Shown: piece by piece, positions 37,905 to 46,779 of the stretch
Numbering within the stretch: the first letter of the stretch is position 1
Layout of the letters: each line of letters opens with the position of its first letter
From: Sinobacterium caligoides
GTDB taxonomy: Bacteria; Pseudomonadota; Gammaproteobacteria; Pseudomonadales; Sinobacteriaceae
DNA: 64,000 nt
Reading direction: 5' to 3'
NCBI RefSeq assembly: GCF_003752585.1
Contig: NZ_RKHR01000004.1
Coordinates: forward strand, 682,001-746,000
The notes under the pieces: generated by a model
Database searches by the model: none
The model's input: the letters and a program-made list of their open reading frames with translations, nothing else
What the model was told of the DNA's origin: nothing
Position numbers and translations under genes: made by a program

Positions 37905-39440
37905 CTAGTAAAGCTCCCAGTGCTGCTGCTCAATCTGCTCAGCCAGCTGTTTCAGCTCATACTCTAATGGGCGATCCTCCGTGATGAGTTCGTGCTGAAC
38001 ACGTAGCTGATGATAGAAGTCTCTCACCTCTACGGTCAGCTGTGATTCATCAAGCTCGCCCTGGTTTATTCGCAATTCAAAAGCCTGCCTGACCGCCAAC
38101 AGCTGAGCCGCAGCAACCTGCTCTGTTAGCTCTAACACCCTTAGACAATCTCTGGTGGAGATGGTGCCCATCGACACCTTGTCTTGGTTATGGCACTCCG
38201 TCGAGCGCGAGAACACGCTGGCCGGCATGGTGCCCTTAAGTGCCTCTGCCGTCCAAGCACTCGCGCCGATCTGCACCGCCTTCATGCCGTGATTAATCAT
38301 CGCTCGTGCTGGTTCAGAACCACTCAGGTTCGACGGCAGGCCATTGTTGTAACGGGTATCCATTAATAGCGCCATCTGCCGATCAAGCAAGTCAGCTAGG
38401 TTAGCAACGGCTGTTTTCATGCTATCCATCGCCATCGCAATATGACCACCATAGAAGTGGCCACCGTGCATCACATGCTCACCTGGACCATCGATAAGCG
38501 GATTATCGTTGGCGCTGTTAATTTCGTTTTCAATCATCGAGCGAAACCAGGGTAGACTATCCTCCAACACGCCAATCACATGTGGCGCACAGCGAATCGA
38601 ATAGCGATCCTGTAACCGGCTACTATTACGCGGCAGCTCTTCGGTGTGAATATCTTCACGAATGCGCTTGGCTATCTGCTGTTGGCCCGGATGAGGCTTG
38701 GCCTCGAATAGCTTCTCATCGAAATGAAAAGCATTACCCTGCAGGCCGATACATGCCATCGCGGTGATCCGAGAACAAAGCTTTGATAGATAATCGGCGC
38801 GGCTATACGCCAGTGCCGCCAAGCCTGTCATTACCGCAGTGCCGTTCATAATTGCCAACGCCTCTTTAGGGCGTAGCGTCAACGGTTTCAAGCCCTTATC
38901 AGAGAATGCCTGCTGAGTCGGCTGCCAGCGTCCACCGTGCCAAACCTCTCGCTCACCGATCAGCACTGCCGCCAAGTAACTGAGCGGCGTCAGGTCACCG
39001 CTAGCACCTACCGAGCCTTCACTGGGAATTCGCGGCGGAAGGTTCTCCACTAATAGCGCGACTAATAGTTCCAGCAACTCCATGCTGACGCCAGAATACC
39101 CCTGTGTCAGCGAAGCCAGCCGTGTCGCGATGACAGCCCGAGACTGCTCGAGACTAAGATCAGCCCCCATACCGCAGCCGTGAAAACGCGACAGATGAAT
39201 AGGCAGCTCATGTACCAAGGAAAGCGGCACCTCGACGACACAGGAGTCACCATAGCCCGTCGTCACACCGTAGATGACACCATCCTCGTCCAGCAGGCGC
39301 TCAAGAAAACGGACTCCTTGAGAAATCTTTTGCTCAAACTCGGGCGCAGTATTTAACTTTGGCTCGAACTTACCTTGGGCTAACGCGACAATATTTTCAA
39401 TGGTGATTCGCCCTGCACCAAAACATATCTGCTCAGTCAT
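37905..39440 (-). CDS. Aromatic amino acid ammonia-lyase (HAL/TAL/PAL family) in the aryl polyene cluster
   Basis: A 511-residue lyase that uses the self-formed MIO cofactor from A146-S147-G148 in SVGASGDLTP; the catalytic tyrosine is Y58 in YGVTTGYG. The substrate-selectivity pair, aligned by hand with HutH (Ser-His), is F86-H87 in SRFHGCGMG, different from His-Leu of tyrosine lyases and Phe-Leu of phenylalanine lyases. In this context it probably makes a cinnamate-type acid for the starter unit. It lies between apeJ and apeK, overlapping apeJ by 8 bases. Confidence 0.9.
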   Translation of the reverse strand: MTEQICFGAGRITIENIVALAQGKFEPKLNTAPEFEQKISQGVRFLERLLDEDGVIYGVTTGYGDSCVVEVPLSLVHELPIHLSRFHGCGMGADLSLEQSRAVIATRLASLTQGYSGVSMELLELLVALLVENLPPRIPSEGSVGASGDLTPLSYLAAVLIGEREVWHGGRWQPTQQAFSDKGLKPLTLRPKEALAIMNGTAVMTGLAALAYSRADYLSKLCSRITAMACIGLQGNAFHFDEKLFEAKPHPGQQQIAKRIREDIHTEELPRNSSRLQDRYSIRCAPHVIGVLEDSLPWFRSMIENEINSANDNPLIDGPGEHVMHGGHFYGGHIAMAMDSMKTAVANLADLLDRQMALLMDTRYNNGLPSNLSGSEPARAMINHGMKAVQIGASAWTAEALKGTMPASVFSRSTECHNQDKVSMGTISTRDCLRVLELTEQVAAAQLLAVRQAFELRINQGELDESQLTVEVRDFYHQLRVQHELITEDRPLEYELKQLAEQIEQQHWELY

Positions 39441-41127
39441 CTTTACTGTTACTCAATTTCCAAAAATCAAAAAAGTTAAACCATTGCAACGGGGCTTGCC
39501 GGCAATGGTGTTCTAATCTCGCCGCATAGCGTGCGGCAGCTTCACTCAACGCTTGCTGGCGCGTCGCTCTAGGTAATACTAGAGGGTCGGCAAAACGCTC
39601 AAAGCTCAACTGATAGCGCTCTCCCTGCTTTAAACCGAACATCAGATAGACAGGACAGGCCAATAACGAGGCCAATATAAACGGTCCCTGGGCAAACGGG
39701 GCAGGCTTACCCAGAAAGGACTGCCAAACCATCCTCGATGCCTTCGTTGTCGAGGTGCGATCTCCCACAATCACCACCCACTCACCTGCATCGACCTTCT
39801 GCTTCAACAAAATAATTGTCTCTGGGCCGATATCACTCACTGGCAACAGGTTGACGCTTGAGTTCGCATTAACCTTCTTTAGTACATTATTAAAACTCTC
39901 TGCATGCTCGGTAAAGACAACCGCATTCACCACTGCTCCCCGATGATTCTCCGACAGAGCGCGGCACACCTCTATATTCCCGAGGTGCGAGCCCAGCAAC
40001 AACAAGCCCTCTTTCCTATCCACATGCGCTAAAATTTCATCTCGCACCAACGGCGTCATAATATCGACTTCGTAAAAACTAAGCTTGCCTGACCATGCCG
40101 CTAACTTATCAAGCATAGCCTCACCGAATGCGAGAAAGTGGTCGAAACTACTGAGCGCTCCCTGCCCAGGGTCATAACGTTGTAATTGCGCTATATAGTC
40201 TTTCGACGCACTGCGTGCAGTCTTTGAGGTTAAGTAATAATACCCCATCACAGGCTTCAAAAAGTAGGAAAACACTTTGCGGCCAAACAGATTATACAAG
40301 CCCAGCATCATGCGTATTCCCCAGGCGCTACCGCGTTCCGCCATACGCGACCAGTGCTGGGTTTCCTCCACATGGCTCGTCTCAGAACGCCTGCGCCATA
40401 GTAGGTAAGGCAGACGCGGTAACATGCCAAAAAACAGCCGGGTATGCATTCGACTCACCTGAATGTTGTCACGCACGACATCAAAATGAGAAAGGCCATC
40501 TTCAGGGTAGGTTACTCGCGTAGGCATAAAGACCGTATCGACGCCCTGCCAATAGAGTTTCACTAACACCTCGGTGTCGAAATCCATCCGACTACCTAAG
40601 CGCTGAGTATCAAGCAACAGTTCTATCGCGGGCAAGGGATAGACCCGAAAACCACACATGGTATCTTTCAGAGCAAGGGAGAGTGTCTCTATCCACACCC
40701 AAACATGGGTAATATAACGGCCGTAGAGCCGACTCTTCGGCACCGACTCGTCATAGATAGGTCGTCCTGACACGACCTGCCCAGGGTGCTGCTGCGACAT
40801 TTCAATCAATCGCGGAACGTCATCGCTATCATGCTGACCATCGGCATCTATCTGTATCGCATGGCTATAACCCAGACTGCGCGCATGGCGAAGCCCTGTC
40901 ATTACCGCTGCACCTTTGCCGCTGTTTTCCACTAGGGTTAACAGTTTAACGCGTTGATGACGCGCATTCAGCTCAGCTAATACCACTCGCGTCGGCTCAC
41001 TAGAGCCGTCATCGACGATAATGACCGACAAATCAAACGCCAGTACCGCATCCACGGTCGCCGCTATCGTCGAGCCATGATTATAAATTGGGATAACGAC
41101 ACAGTAGCCGGCGTAATCAGCGCTCAT
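39433..41127 (-). CDS. apeJ: Glycosyltransferase 2 - lipid A-type acyltransferase fusion ApeJ
   Basis: A 564-residue two-domain protein. Residues about 1-250 are a GT2 glycosyltransferase (VVIPIYNHGSTIAATVDA, DDGSSEPT, and the metal-binding DADGQHD). Residues about 280-564 are an HtrB/LpxL-like acyltransferase with GSHLGNIEVCRA (HxxxxE motif). It is likely to attach the polyene to a sugar-lipid carrier at the inner membrane. It overlaps apeI by 4 bases. Confidence 0.9.
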   Translation of the reverse strand: MSADYAGYCVVIPIYNHGSTIAATVDAVLAFDLSVIIVDDGSSEPTRVVLAELNARHQRVKLLTLVENSGKGAAVMTGLRHARSLGYSHAIQIDADGQHDSDDVPRLIEMSQQHPGQVVSGRPIYDESVPKSRLYGRYITHVWVWIETLSLALKDTMCGFRVYPLPAIELLLDTQRLGSRMDFDTEVLVKLYWQGVDTVFMPTRVTYPEDGLSHFDVVRDNIQVSRMHTRLFFGMLPRLPYLLWRRRSETSHVEETQHWSRMAERGSAWGIRMMLGLYNLFGRKVFSYFLKPVMGYYYLTSKTARSASKDYIAQLQRYDPGQGALSSFDHFLAFGEAMLDKLAAWSGKLSFYEVDIMTPLVRDEILAHVDRKEGLLLLGSHLGNIEVCRALSENHRGAVVNAVVFTEHAESFNNVLKKVNANSSVNLLPVSDIGPETIILLKQKVDAGEWVVIVGDRTSTTKASRMVWQSFLGKPAPFAQGPFILASLLACPVYLMFGLKQGERYQLSFERFADPLVLPRATRQQALSEAAARYAARLEHHCRQAPLQWFNFFDFWKLSNSKDD

Positions 41128-41474
41128 GACGCTGCCAAGTGAATACGGCCACTGCTAAACACGGCATCACCATCAACATATCGAAAACGCAGCTGTCGCT
41201 TCGCCTCAAGCCACTCTAGCGTCAATTGACAATGCATACCGGGACGCAATAACTGCTGGAACTTGATCGCATCCATACCGGCAAAACGACCTTGCAAGGC
41301 AAGTTGTCGCCTCGCCAGCTGCATCACCCAGTCCACCTGAGCAACACCGGGAACGACACTAATATCCGGGAAATGCCCCTGCACGCAGGGAATATCCATA
41401 TCGATGGCTAGAGCAAGGACTACACCGCCATCGACCTCGTCGCACGAGATCACCGTAGGTAATTGATTAATCAT
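41124..41474 (-). CDS. apeI: Aryl polyene hotdog dehydratase ApeI
   Basis: A 116-residue hotdog protein of the FabA/FabZ-like type, with MDIPCVQGHFPDISVVPGVAQV resembling the FabZ HFPxxPVxPGV loop; the histidine of GHFP is the likely catalytic base. With ApeP it dehydrates hydroxyacyl intermediates. Its ATG directly follows the apeH stop. Confidence 0.9.
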   Translation of the reverse strand: MINQLPTVISCDEVDGGVVLALAIDMDIPCVQGHFPDISVVPGVAQVDWVMQLARRQLALQGRFAGMDAIKFQQLLRPGMHCQLTLEWLEAKRQLRFRYVDGDAVFSSGRIHLAAS

Positions 41475-42842
41475 TTAAAATAGGTCTATTAAAAACTGTT
41501 TAGATAGTTTGCCTTGGCTATTGTACGGCAATGACGCCAGATAGCGAAAACGTCGTGGGATAATCGCAGGTTCTAAATGCTCACGCAGGGCCGCACGCAG
41601 GGCTCGAGCCAACAAATTTTTGCCTGCCTTAGCCAACTGCTCACGCCCTTGCTGACTCAACACGAGCACAGCAACGACCTCATCGCGCTCCCCCTCTAAT
41701 AAGGCAATACTGTATGCCTGCTCAACCTGCTCTAAAGCATTCAATCGATGATTGATATCGAGTAACGAGACCCGTTTCTCGGCAATTTTCACCACACTAT
41801 CACTACGCCCACAATGCTTAAAATGCCGATCATCGACTAACTCGATCAAATCATCTAGCAGGCGCGGGTTATCCTCTTCGGCAAGATAGGGCGAGTTCAA
41901 TAGGAGTCGTCCATCTTCTGCTCTAGCGACTGTCAGGCCCGCAAAGCAGCGCCACGGCTTCCCCTCAACATCACTCTGACGCCAAGCGATACCGCCCGTC
42001 TCACTACTACCAAACACCTCTACCGGACGCGTGCCTAATGCTACCAGCGCTTGATCACTAGCTCCCTTCGCGAGAGGCCCGCCTGAGCTAAACACGCAAG
42101 TGAAGCCTTGCTCACTCACCCCGCCCTGCAGGCGAGACAGCAGGGCCGGGCTCGATACCAAAACGTGTCCATTACCACAAGTCTGCAGCTGCTCCGGGTA
42201 ATTGACATTATGACGATGAAAAACACGACCAGCAGTCAGCGGCCACAGCAAACGAAAAAGCAAACCATAGACGTGCTGAGCGCTGACCGTGCTAACAACC
42301 GCACGGTCTGCCAACAAACCGCCCCACAGCAGCTCCAAATCCTCAACCTCGTACAATAATAACGCTAAAGGTTTATCGATAGGTTTCGGCTTACCGGTAG
42401 AGCCAGAGGTAAACAACCGCAGTGGCGGCGCCTCCACTCTTTCAGCCAACAGGCTCCGCAGCCAAGCGACGCTCGTCGAGTAACTGCCGCCCGCAAGCAT
42501 CGGCAGCTGCAACGTCACGCCCCCCCGTAATGCTTGGTCGGTGATAACACCATCAATTTCAGGTTTCAGCTCATCAATACCACCTTGACTCGCATTGACC
42601 GGCAAGACCAGCGTCCCTGTATCTATCGTCACAGCTAACAACGCCACTAAAAAATTTACACTATCATCACAACTCACCAGCCAGCGCCCTGCCGTCACTG
42701 TCTGGCGCTGCTGTTGAATAAGCTGCACCACTTGCGGCCATAACTCGTCATAACAAAACTGACCGCCCTCAGCGTCTGTGGCGATCGCTTGTTCTGCTGG
42801 ACGGGAAAGCAAACCCATTAACCAACGGCTAACAATATTCAT
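41475..42842 (-). CDS. apeH: Aryl acyl-CoA/ACP ligase ApeH (AMP-dependent)
   Basis: An adenylating enzyme of about 455 residues that activates the aryl starter acid. The phosphate-binding motif reads LFTSGSTGKPKPIDK, followed by VFGSSETGGIAWR, the C-terminal hinge region and the catalytic lysine segment YNSQGKLSKQ. It is shorter than stand-alone acyl-CoA ligases, as in other ape clusters. I start at ATG 42842; a TTG at 42890, 5 bases after AGGT, is in frame and would close the gap to apeG to 23 bases. Confidence 0.88.
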   Translation of the reverse strand: MNIVSRWLMGLLSRPAEQAIATDAEGGQFCYDELWPQVVQLIQQQRQTVTAGRWLVSCDDSVNFLVALLAVTIDTGTLVLPVNASQGGIDELKPEIDGVITDQALRGGVTLQLPMLAGGSYSTSVAWLRSLLAERVEAPPLRLFTSGSTGKPKPIDKPLALLLYEVEDLELLWGGLLADRAVVSTVSAQHVYGLLFRLLWPLTAGRVFHRHNVNYPEQLQTCGNGHVLVSSPALLSRLQGGVSEQGFTCVFSSGGPLAKGASDQALVALGTRPVEVFGSSETGGIAWRQSDVEGKPWRCFAGLTVARAEDGRLLLNSPYLAEEDNPRLLDDLIELVDDRHFKHCGRSDSVVKIAEKRVSLLDINHRLNALEQVEQAYSIALLEGERDEVVAVLVLSQQGREQLAKAGKNLLARALRAALREHLEPAIIPRRFRYLASLPYNSQGKLSKQFLIDLF

Positions 42843-42913
42843 AGTGTTCTGATTACTCTGTAAAGAACTCACCAAATAGGGGGGGGACAACGAAACCTAG
42901 AAGACCGCAAAGC

Positions 42914-43498
42914 TTAATCGTGCGTTCGGCGATACCAGCCCCGGACCAGCCACTCGCAGACAAACAACGTGCCCATTAATAAATAGCTGAGCAAGCCGTT
43001 ATATAGCGTCCAAACCGACAGACTAGCCCATAGCGCAGTATAAAGAGCAACCGCGCCATTAATCGCAAAGAAGACAACCCAAACCTTAGTAACGGCACGG
43101 GTATAGACAACACCACTCTCAGGTAACTCAGCCTCATGTAGGCGTGCCAAGCGCTCAATAATAGGAGGGCCATGTCTCAAGCTGTGGATAAACACCGCCG
43201 CCATCAACCCGTTGACCAGCACCGGGTAATAGCGGAAAAACACACTGTCATTAAACAGGTAGCCGAGTAACGCAAGACTCGCTCCTAGGCCTGCGGCCAA
43301 CACCATGACGGATAATAACGGCGAGGTGGTGTTATCAACAGACCGATCTAACCGCAACATTAGCAGCCGAGCCGAAAATAAAACGGCCAGCACCAAGGCC
43401 ACCCGTTCAATACTCCCGTGCTGTAGACCAAAATAAATAGCTAGCGGATAGAGCAAGATAAACACTGCTCCTACGATCGACAACACAACTCGCATCAC
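42914..43498 (-). CDS. apeG: Aryl polyene cluster membrane protein ApeG (COG4648)
   Basis: A 194-residue integral membrane protein with about five to six hydrophobic segments, matching COG4648 membrane proteins found only in such clusters. No catalytic motif is visible and the role is unknown. Its start overlaps the end of apeF by 4 bases. Confidence 0.85.
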   Translation of the reverse strand: MMRVVLSIVGAVFILLYPLAIYFGLQHGSIERVALVLAVLFSARLLMLRLDRSVDNTTSPLLSVMVLAAGLGASLALLGYLFNDSVFFRYYPVLVNGLMAAVFIHSLRHGPPIIERLARLHEAELPESGVVYTRAVTKVWVVFFAINGAVALYTALWASLSVWTLYNGLLSYLLMGTLFVCEWLVRGWYRRTHD

Positions 43499-43740
43499 TC
43501 TGCCAGTAACGCCTTGATGGCCTCGACCACATCGGCAACCGTACGCACTTGTTTAAACGCTTCCGGTTGAATTTTTTTACCCGTAATATTCTGCAGCTGT
43601 ACAACCAGGTCGACCGCATCAATACTGTCGAGATCAAGGTCTTCGTACAACGAGCTCTCTAGAGTAACGTCATCGGCATCAACTTCGAATAATTCGACCA
43701 TGATGGCCCGTAGCTTTTCAAATATCTCTTGCTCGGTCAC
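43495..43740 (-). CDS. apeF: Acyl carrier protein ApeF
   Basis: An 81-residue acidic four-helix carrier protein. The phosphopantetheine serine is in DLDLDSIDAVDLVV. Aryl polyene clusters carry two ACPs; this is the second. It needs a phosphopantetheinyl transferase, one of which is encoded at 46764-47540. Confidence 0.93.
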   Translation of the reverse strand: MTEQEIFEKLRAIMVELFEVDADDVTLESSLYEDLDLDSIDAVDLVVQLQNITGKKIQPEAFKQVRTVADVVEAIKALLAE

Positions 43741-43741
43741 G

Positions 43742-43996
43742 TTAGTTACTCGCTGTAATTAATTGAGCTAGACTATGCACACTGGCAAAATGCTTGCGAC
43801 TTTCTGCATCATCAGCATTCAATACAATGTTGTACTTTTTCTTCAGCGCCAAGCCCAGCTCTAGCGCATCAATAGAGTCTAACCCTAGCCCATCACCAAA
43901 TAACATTTCCTGACTGTCGATATCACTAACTTCAATATCTTCCAGGTTCAAACACTCAATGATCAGTGCTTTAATTTCTTCTTCAAGCTGTTGCAT
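43742..43996 (-). CDS. apeE: Acyl carrier protein ApeE
   Basis: An 84-residue acyl carrier protein with the attachment serine in DGLGLDSIDALELGL. It is separated from apeF by one base. Sequence differs from ApeF mainly in helix 1, consistent with distinct roles in loading and extension reported for the two ACPs. Confidence 0.93.
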   Translation of the reverse strand: MQQLEEEIKALIIECLNLEDIEVSDIDSQEMLFGDGLGLDSIDALELGLALKKKYNIVLNADDAESRKHFASVHSLAQLITASN

Positions 43997-44008
43997 CTAA
44001 TACCTACA

Positions 44009-44815
44009 TTATTTATCGGTCACACCCGGCGCAATACCACGCTGCAAATGCTCGGCGAACTGTCGTGTTAACTGCCTCGCCCCAACGGTTAACGGGGCCT
44101 GCGGGTCGACCAACGCCGAGACATCTAAGGTTTCACCTATTCTAACATTAAACGTAGACTTAGTTTTAGGAACATAATACCAGGGGTCGGTTTTCGCCAA
44201 CATTCGAGGCACAACGGTGATATGGCACAACACAATCTGCGGCTGCACCCGCATCGCGACATTGCCTGCCCCACGCTGTAGGGTCATCGCCTCGCCTTCT
44301 CGCGAACGCGTTCCCTCGGGAAAGATCAGTAAGTTATCACCTGCCGAGAGCGTCCGGCGACACGCCTCCACCATCGTCACCCCCTCGTCATTCGCGATAT
44401 AGCCCGCTGCACGCACCACACCACCGAGAAATGGATTCGACCACAGTTGGCGCTTAACGATGCAATTACAGTTAGGAAGTTGCGAGGCGATCAGGACATA
44501 ATCAATTAACGACGGGTGATTACCGATGACCATCACACCACGCTGTTGACGTAGCTTCTCGAGCCCCTGCCAGCGCACCTCAATCACACCCAACAAGCGC
44601 ATCATGCCAACAAAGGCTCTGAATGCCAGCTGAATGCAACGGCGCGCTCGATTGATGCCGTGCGAAGAACTACTCAAACGTGCAACAGGCAGTATAAACA
44701 AGGCCAAAAACAGCCCACCCAAACCAAAACAGGCGAAACTTACCGCTGTGCCACAGAGACGCCACAACCGACTAGCATATGAGCAGACAGCGCTGAAGGA
44801 CGCATTAACAGGCAT
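44009..44815 (-). CDS. apeD: 1-acyl-sn-glycerol-3-phosphate acyltransferase-like ApeD
   Basis: A 268-residue PlsC-type acyltransferase with the HX4D motif in GNHPSLIDYVLI and the second block FPEGTRSREGE. An N-terminal hydrophobic segment anchors it in the inner membrane. It is expected to acylate the lipid part of the aryl polyene lipid. ATG 44815 has GGGGA six bases upstream; an ATG at 44821 is also in frame. The start lies within the end of apeC. Confidence 0.9.
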   Translation of the reverse strand: MPVNASFSAVCSYASRLWRLCGTAVSFACFGLGGLFLALFILPVARLSSSSHGINRARRCIQLAFRAFVGMMRLLGVIEVRWQGLEKLRQQRGVMVIGNHPSLIDYVLIASQLPNCNCIVKRQLWSNPFLGGVVRAAGYIANDEGVTMVEACRRTLSAGDNLLIFPEGTRSREGEAMTLQRGAGNVAMRVQPQIVLCHITVVPRMLAKTDPWYYVPKTKSTFNVRIGETLDVSALVDPQAPLTVGARQLTRQFAEHLQRGIAPGVTDK

Positions 44816-45497
44816 TTTCATTCCCCGGACACACCTCAACACTAAAAACCCCCGCTTCCCCCGTCAGCAACAACTGCCGTATCACTTCTGGAAGGTCCTC
44901 GTCGTTACGGTAGGGCAGCGACGGCGATTCCATCGCTGGCGACGCTTTTACCAATAGACCGAGCGCTAACGCCTCCCCTGGCTGCCGACAAAATGCTGAT
45001 AACTTCTCAGGGACTGGCTCATCAAAATACTGCAATAAAACCGTCGCATGAGGGTGTTGACGTAGATAAATAAACGCCTCTAGCCAAGCTTGAGCAAAGC
45101 TTTGCTTACCTGCCGCCATCGAACTAATCGGAAGTTTCTGCTGACTAATAATCGTATGCAAGCCTGCCGCCGTGTTATGCACAGATTGGGCAAACCCCAT
45201 CGGCGATAATAGATCATCATCTGCTAGGCTCTGCAACAAGCCTCCCGTACGCTGCAACTCGCCATGGCGGCTGGCAAAGACGGCATAATCGATATGTTCT
45301 GCTCGCTGCGCCAGACTCAGCGAGCAGCGCAAGGTCAGCTTAGTCAAGCCGGACATTCGTCGCCGCATCATTGCAGGCAGTATGACCACCTCACCCTCTT
45401 CCCGAGTCGGCAGGGAAAACTTCTGTCGCCAGGCGTTGCGATCATCACATTCTGTAGAGAGTGCGAACCAGTCCGCTATTGATAGGGCCACTTTCAT
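44805..45497 (-). CDS. apeC: Chain-length-factor-like ketosynthase half ApeC
   Basis: A 230-residue protein resembling only the N-terminal half of a beta-ketoacyl synthase. The region aligned with the active-site helix reads SVHNTAAGLHTII and SMAAGKQSF and no catalytic cysteine is seen, consistent with a chain-length-factor-like partner of ApeO. It is the first gene of the minus-strand operon. ATG 45497 is preferred over a GTG at 45512. Confidence 0.87.
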   Translation of the reverse strand: MKVALSIADWFALSTECDDRNAWRQKFSLPTREEGEVVILPAMMRRRMSGLTKLTLRCSLSLAQRAEHIDYAVFASRHGELQRTGGLLQSLADDDLLSPMGFAQSVHNTAAGLHTIISQQKLPISSMAAGKQSFAQAWLEAFIYLRQHPHATVLLQYFDEPVPEKLSAFCRQPGEALALGLLVKASPAMESPSLPYRNDEDLPEVIRQLLLTGEAGVFSVEVCPGNENAC

Positions 45498-45717
45498 CGT
45501 ATTCTTTCGCACTCAACTTTTATTAACGATCTAAATACCGGGCGGGAATTGTAATCAATCCATGCTCTTTTTGCACAAACTTCTCAGAAAGTAACGCTTA
45601 TTTATGTTAGCGCGTCAGGAATCATTGCTTGCAAAACAATTCATTGCTAGCTTAGTTCGCTGCGTTCCCCCTATTCCCACCATTCCACCTATTCCCCCTA
45701 CACGAGGAGAGTCTCAG

Positions 45718-46779
45718 TTGTACGATTCCGATACGATGACGGCGTTAGAAGCGAAATCTCATAGCCAGTGGCTAGCCTTTGGCCCCATTCTCTTTCAGGC
45801 CGCCCGAGCAATGAGAGATCTCGGTATCTTGACCACTCTAGACAAGGCGCCAAAACGCAGCGCCAGCATCGAGCAGATTGCCGAGCAGTGTCGACTCACT
45901 ATTTACGGCGTCTCCGTTCTCCTGGATGTCGGCTTAAGCGCCAAGCTTGTCTACCTCCGTGACGACCTCTATACACTCACCAAGGCCGGCTATTTTATGC
46001 TGCACGACACCATGACGCAGGTGAATATGGACTTCACCCAGGACATTTGCTACCGCGGCATGGACCATCTTCAGACAGCAATCACCGAAGGCCGTCCCGC
46101 CGGCCTTTGTGAGCTGGGCGAATGGGAAACCATCTACCCGGCTCTCTCTCTGCTGACGGCGCAGCAACAGAAAAGCTGGTTTCGCTTTGACCACTTCTAT
46201 TCCGATCAGGCCTTCCCTGAATTGCTGCCGCTCGTCTTTGCCAGCCAACCGAAGAAAATCTACGACCTCGGTGGTAACACCGGCCGCTGGGCTGAACAAT
46301 GCGTGCGCTATGACGAGCAGGTTGAGATCACCATCATCGACCTTCCTGAGCAAATAGCTCTAGCAAAGAAAAACGCCCTCGATAAAGGCCTTCAAGATCG
46401 TATCCTCGGACATGCCACCGATTTACTCGACCCCACCCGCACCATCCCCGGCGGAGCCGATATCTACTGGATGAGCCAGTTTCTCGACTGCTTCAGCGAC
46501 GACGAGATCGTTAGCATTCTCAGTCGTGTCGCCAGCGCGATGACAGAACAGGCCGCCATCTACATCTTAGAGCTATTCTGGGATCGCCAACAATATGAGG
46601 CCGCCGCACTTAGCCTCAACTGTACCTCGCTCTACTTCACTGTACTGGCTAACGGCAACAGCCACTTCTATCATTCCAAGAAAATGATCGAGCTGATTCA
46701 TCAGGCCGGCCTGAAGGTCGTCGAAGAAGTCGATCAAATCGGACTGGGCCACACCCTATTAAAATGCCAGCGCGTGTAG
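45718..46779 (+). CDS. Class I SAM methyltransferase of the aryl polyene cluster
   Basis: A 353-residue O- or C-methyltransferase: an N-terminal dimerisation helix region (QWLAFGPILFQAARAMRDLG) and a Rossmann domain with KIYDLGGNTGRWAEQC and ITIIDLPEQIALAKK, like the aryl polyene ring methyltransferases. The start is probably TTG 45718, standing 8 bases after AGGAG; an in-frame ATG at 45604 would add a proline-rich stretch read from a short repeat, and ATG 45736 is a shorter option. It runs divergently from apeC and overlaps the next gene by 16 bases. Confidence 0.85.
   Translation: MYDSDTMTALEAKSHSQWLAFGPILFQAARAMRDLGILTTLDKAPKRSASIEQIAEQCRLTIYGVSVLLDVGLSAKLVYLRDDLYTLTKAGYFMLHDTMTQVNMDFTQDICYRGMDHLQTAITEGRPAGLCELGEWETIYPALSLLTAQQQKSWFRFDHFYSDQAFPELLPLVFASQPKKIYDLGGNTGRWAEQCVRYDEQVEITIIDLPEQIALAKKNALDKGLQDRILGHATDLLDPTRTIPGGADIYWMSQFLDCFSDDEIVSILSRVASAMTEQAAIYILELFWDRQQYEAAALSLNCTSLYFTVLANGNSHFYHSKKMIELIHQAGLKVVEEVDQIGLGHTLLKCQRV

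Noticed and set aside
45604-45717. N-terminal extension of the aryl polyene methyltransferase from ATG 45604
   Set aside because: It would read through a low-complexity proline-rich repeat, while a TTG with a good ribosome binding site lies downstream.
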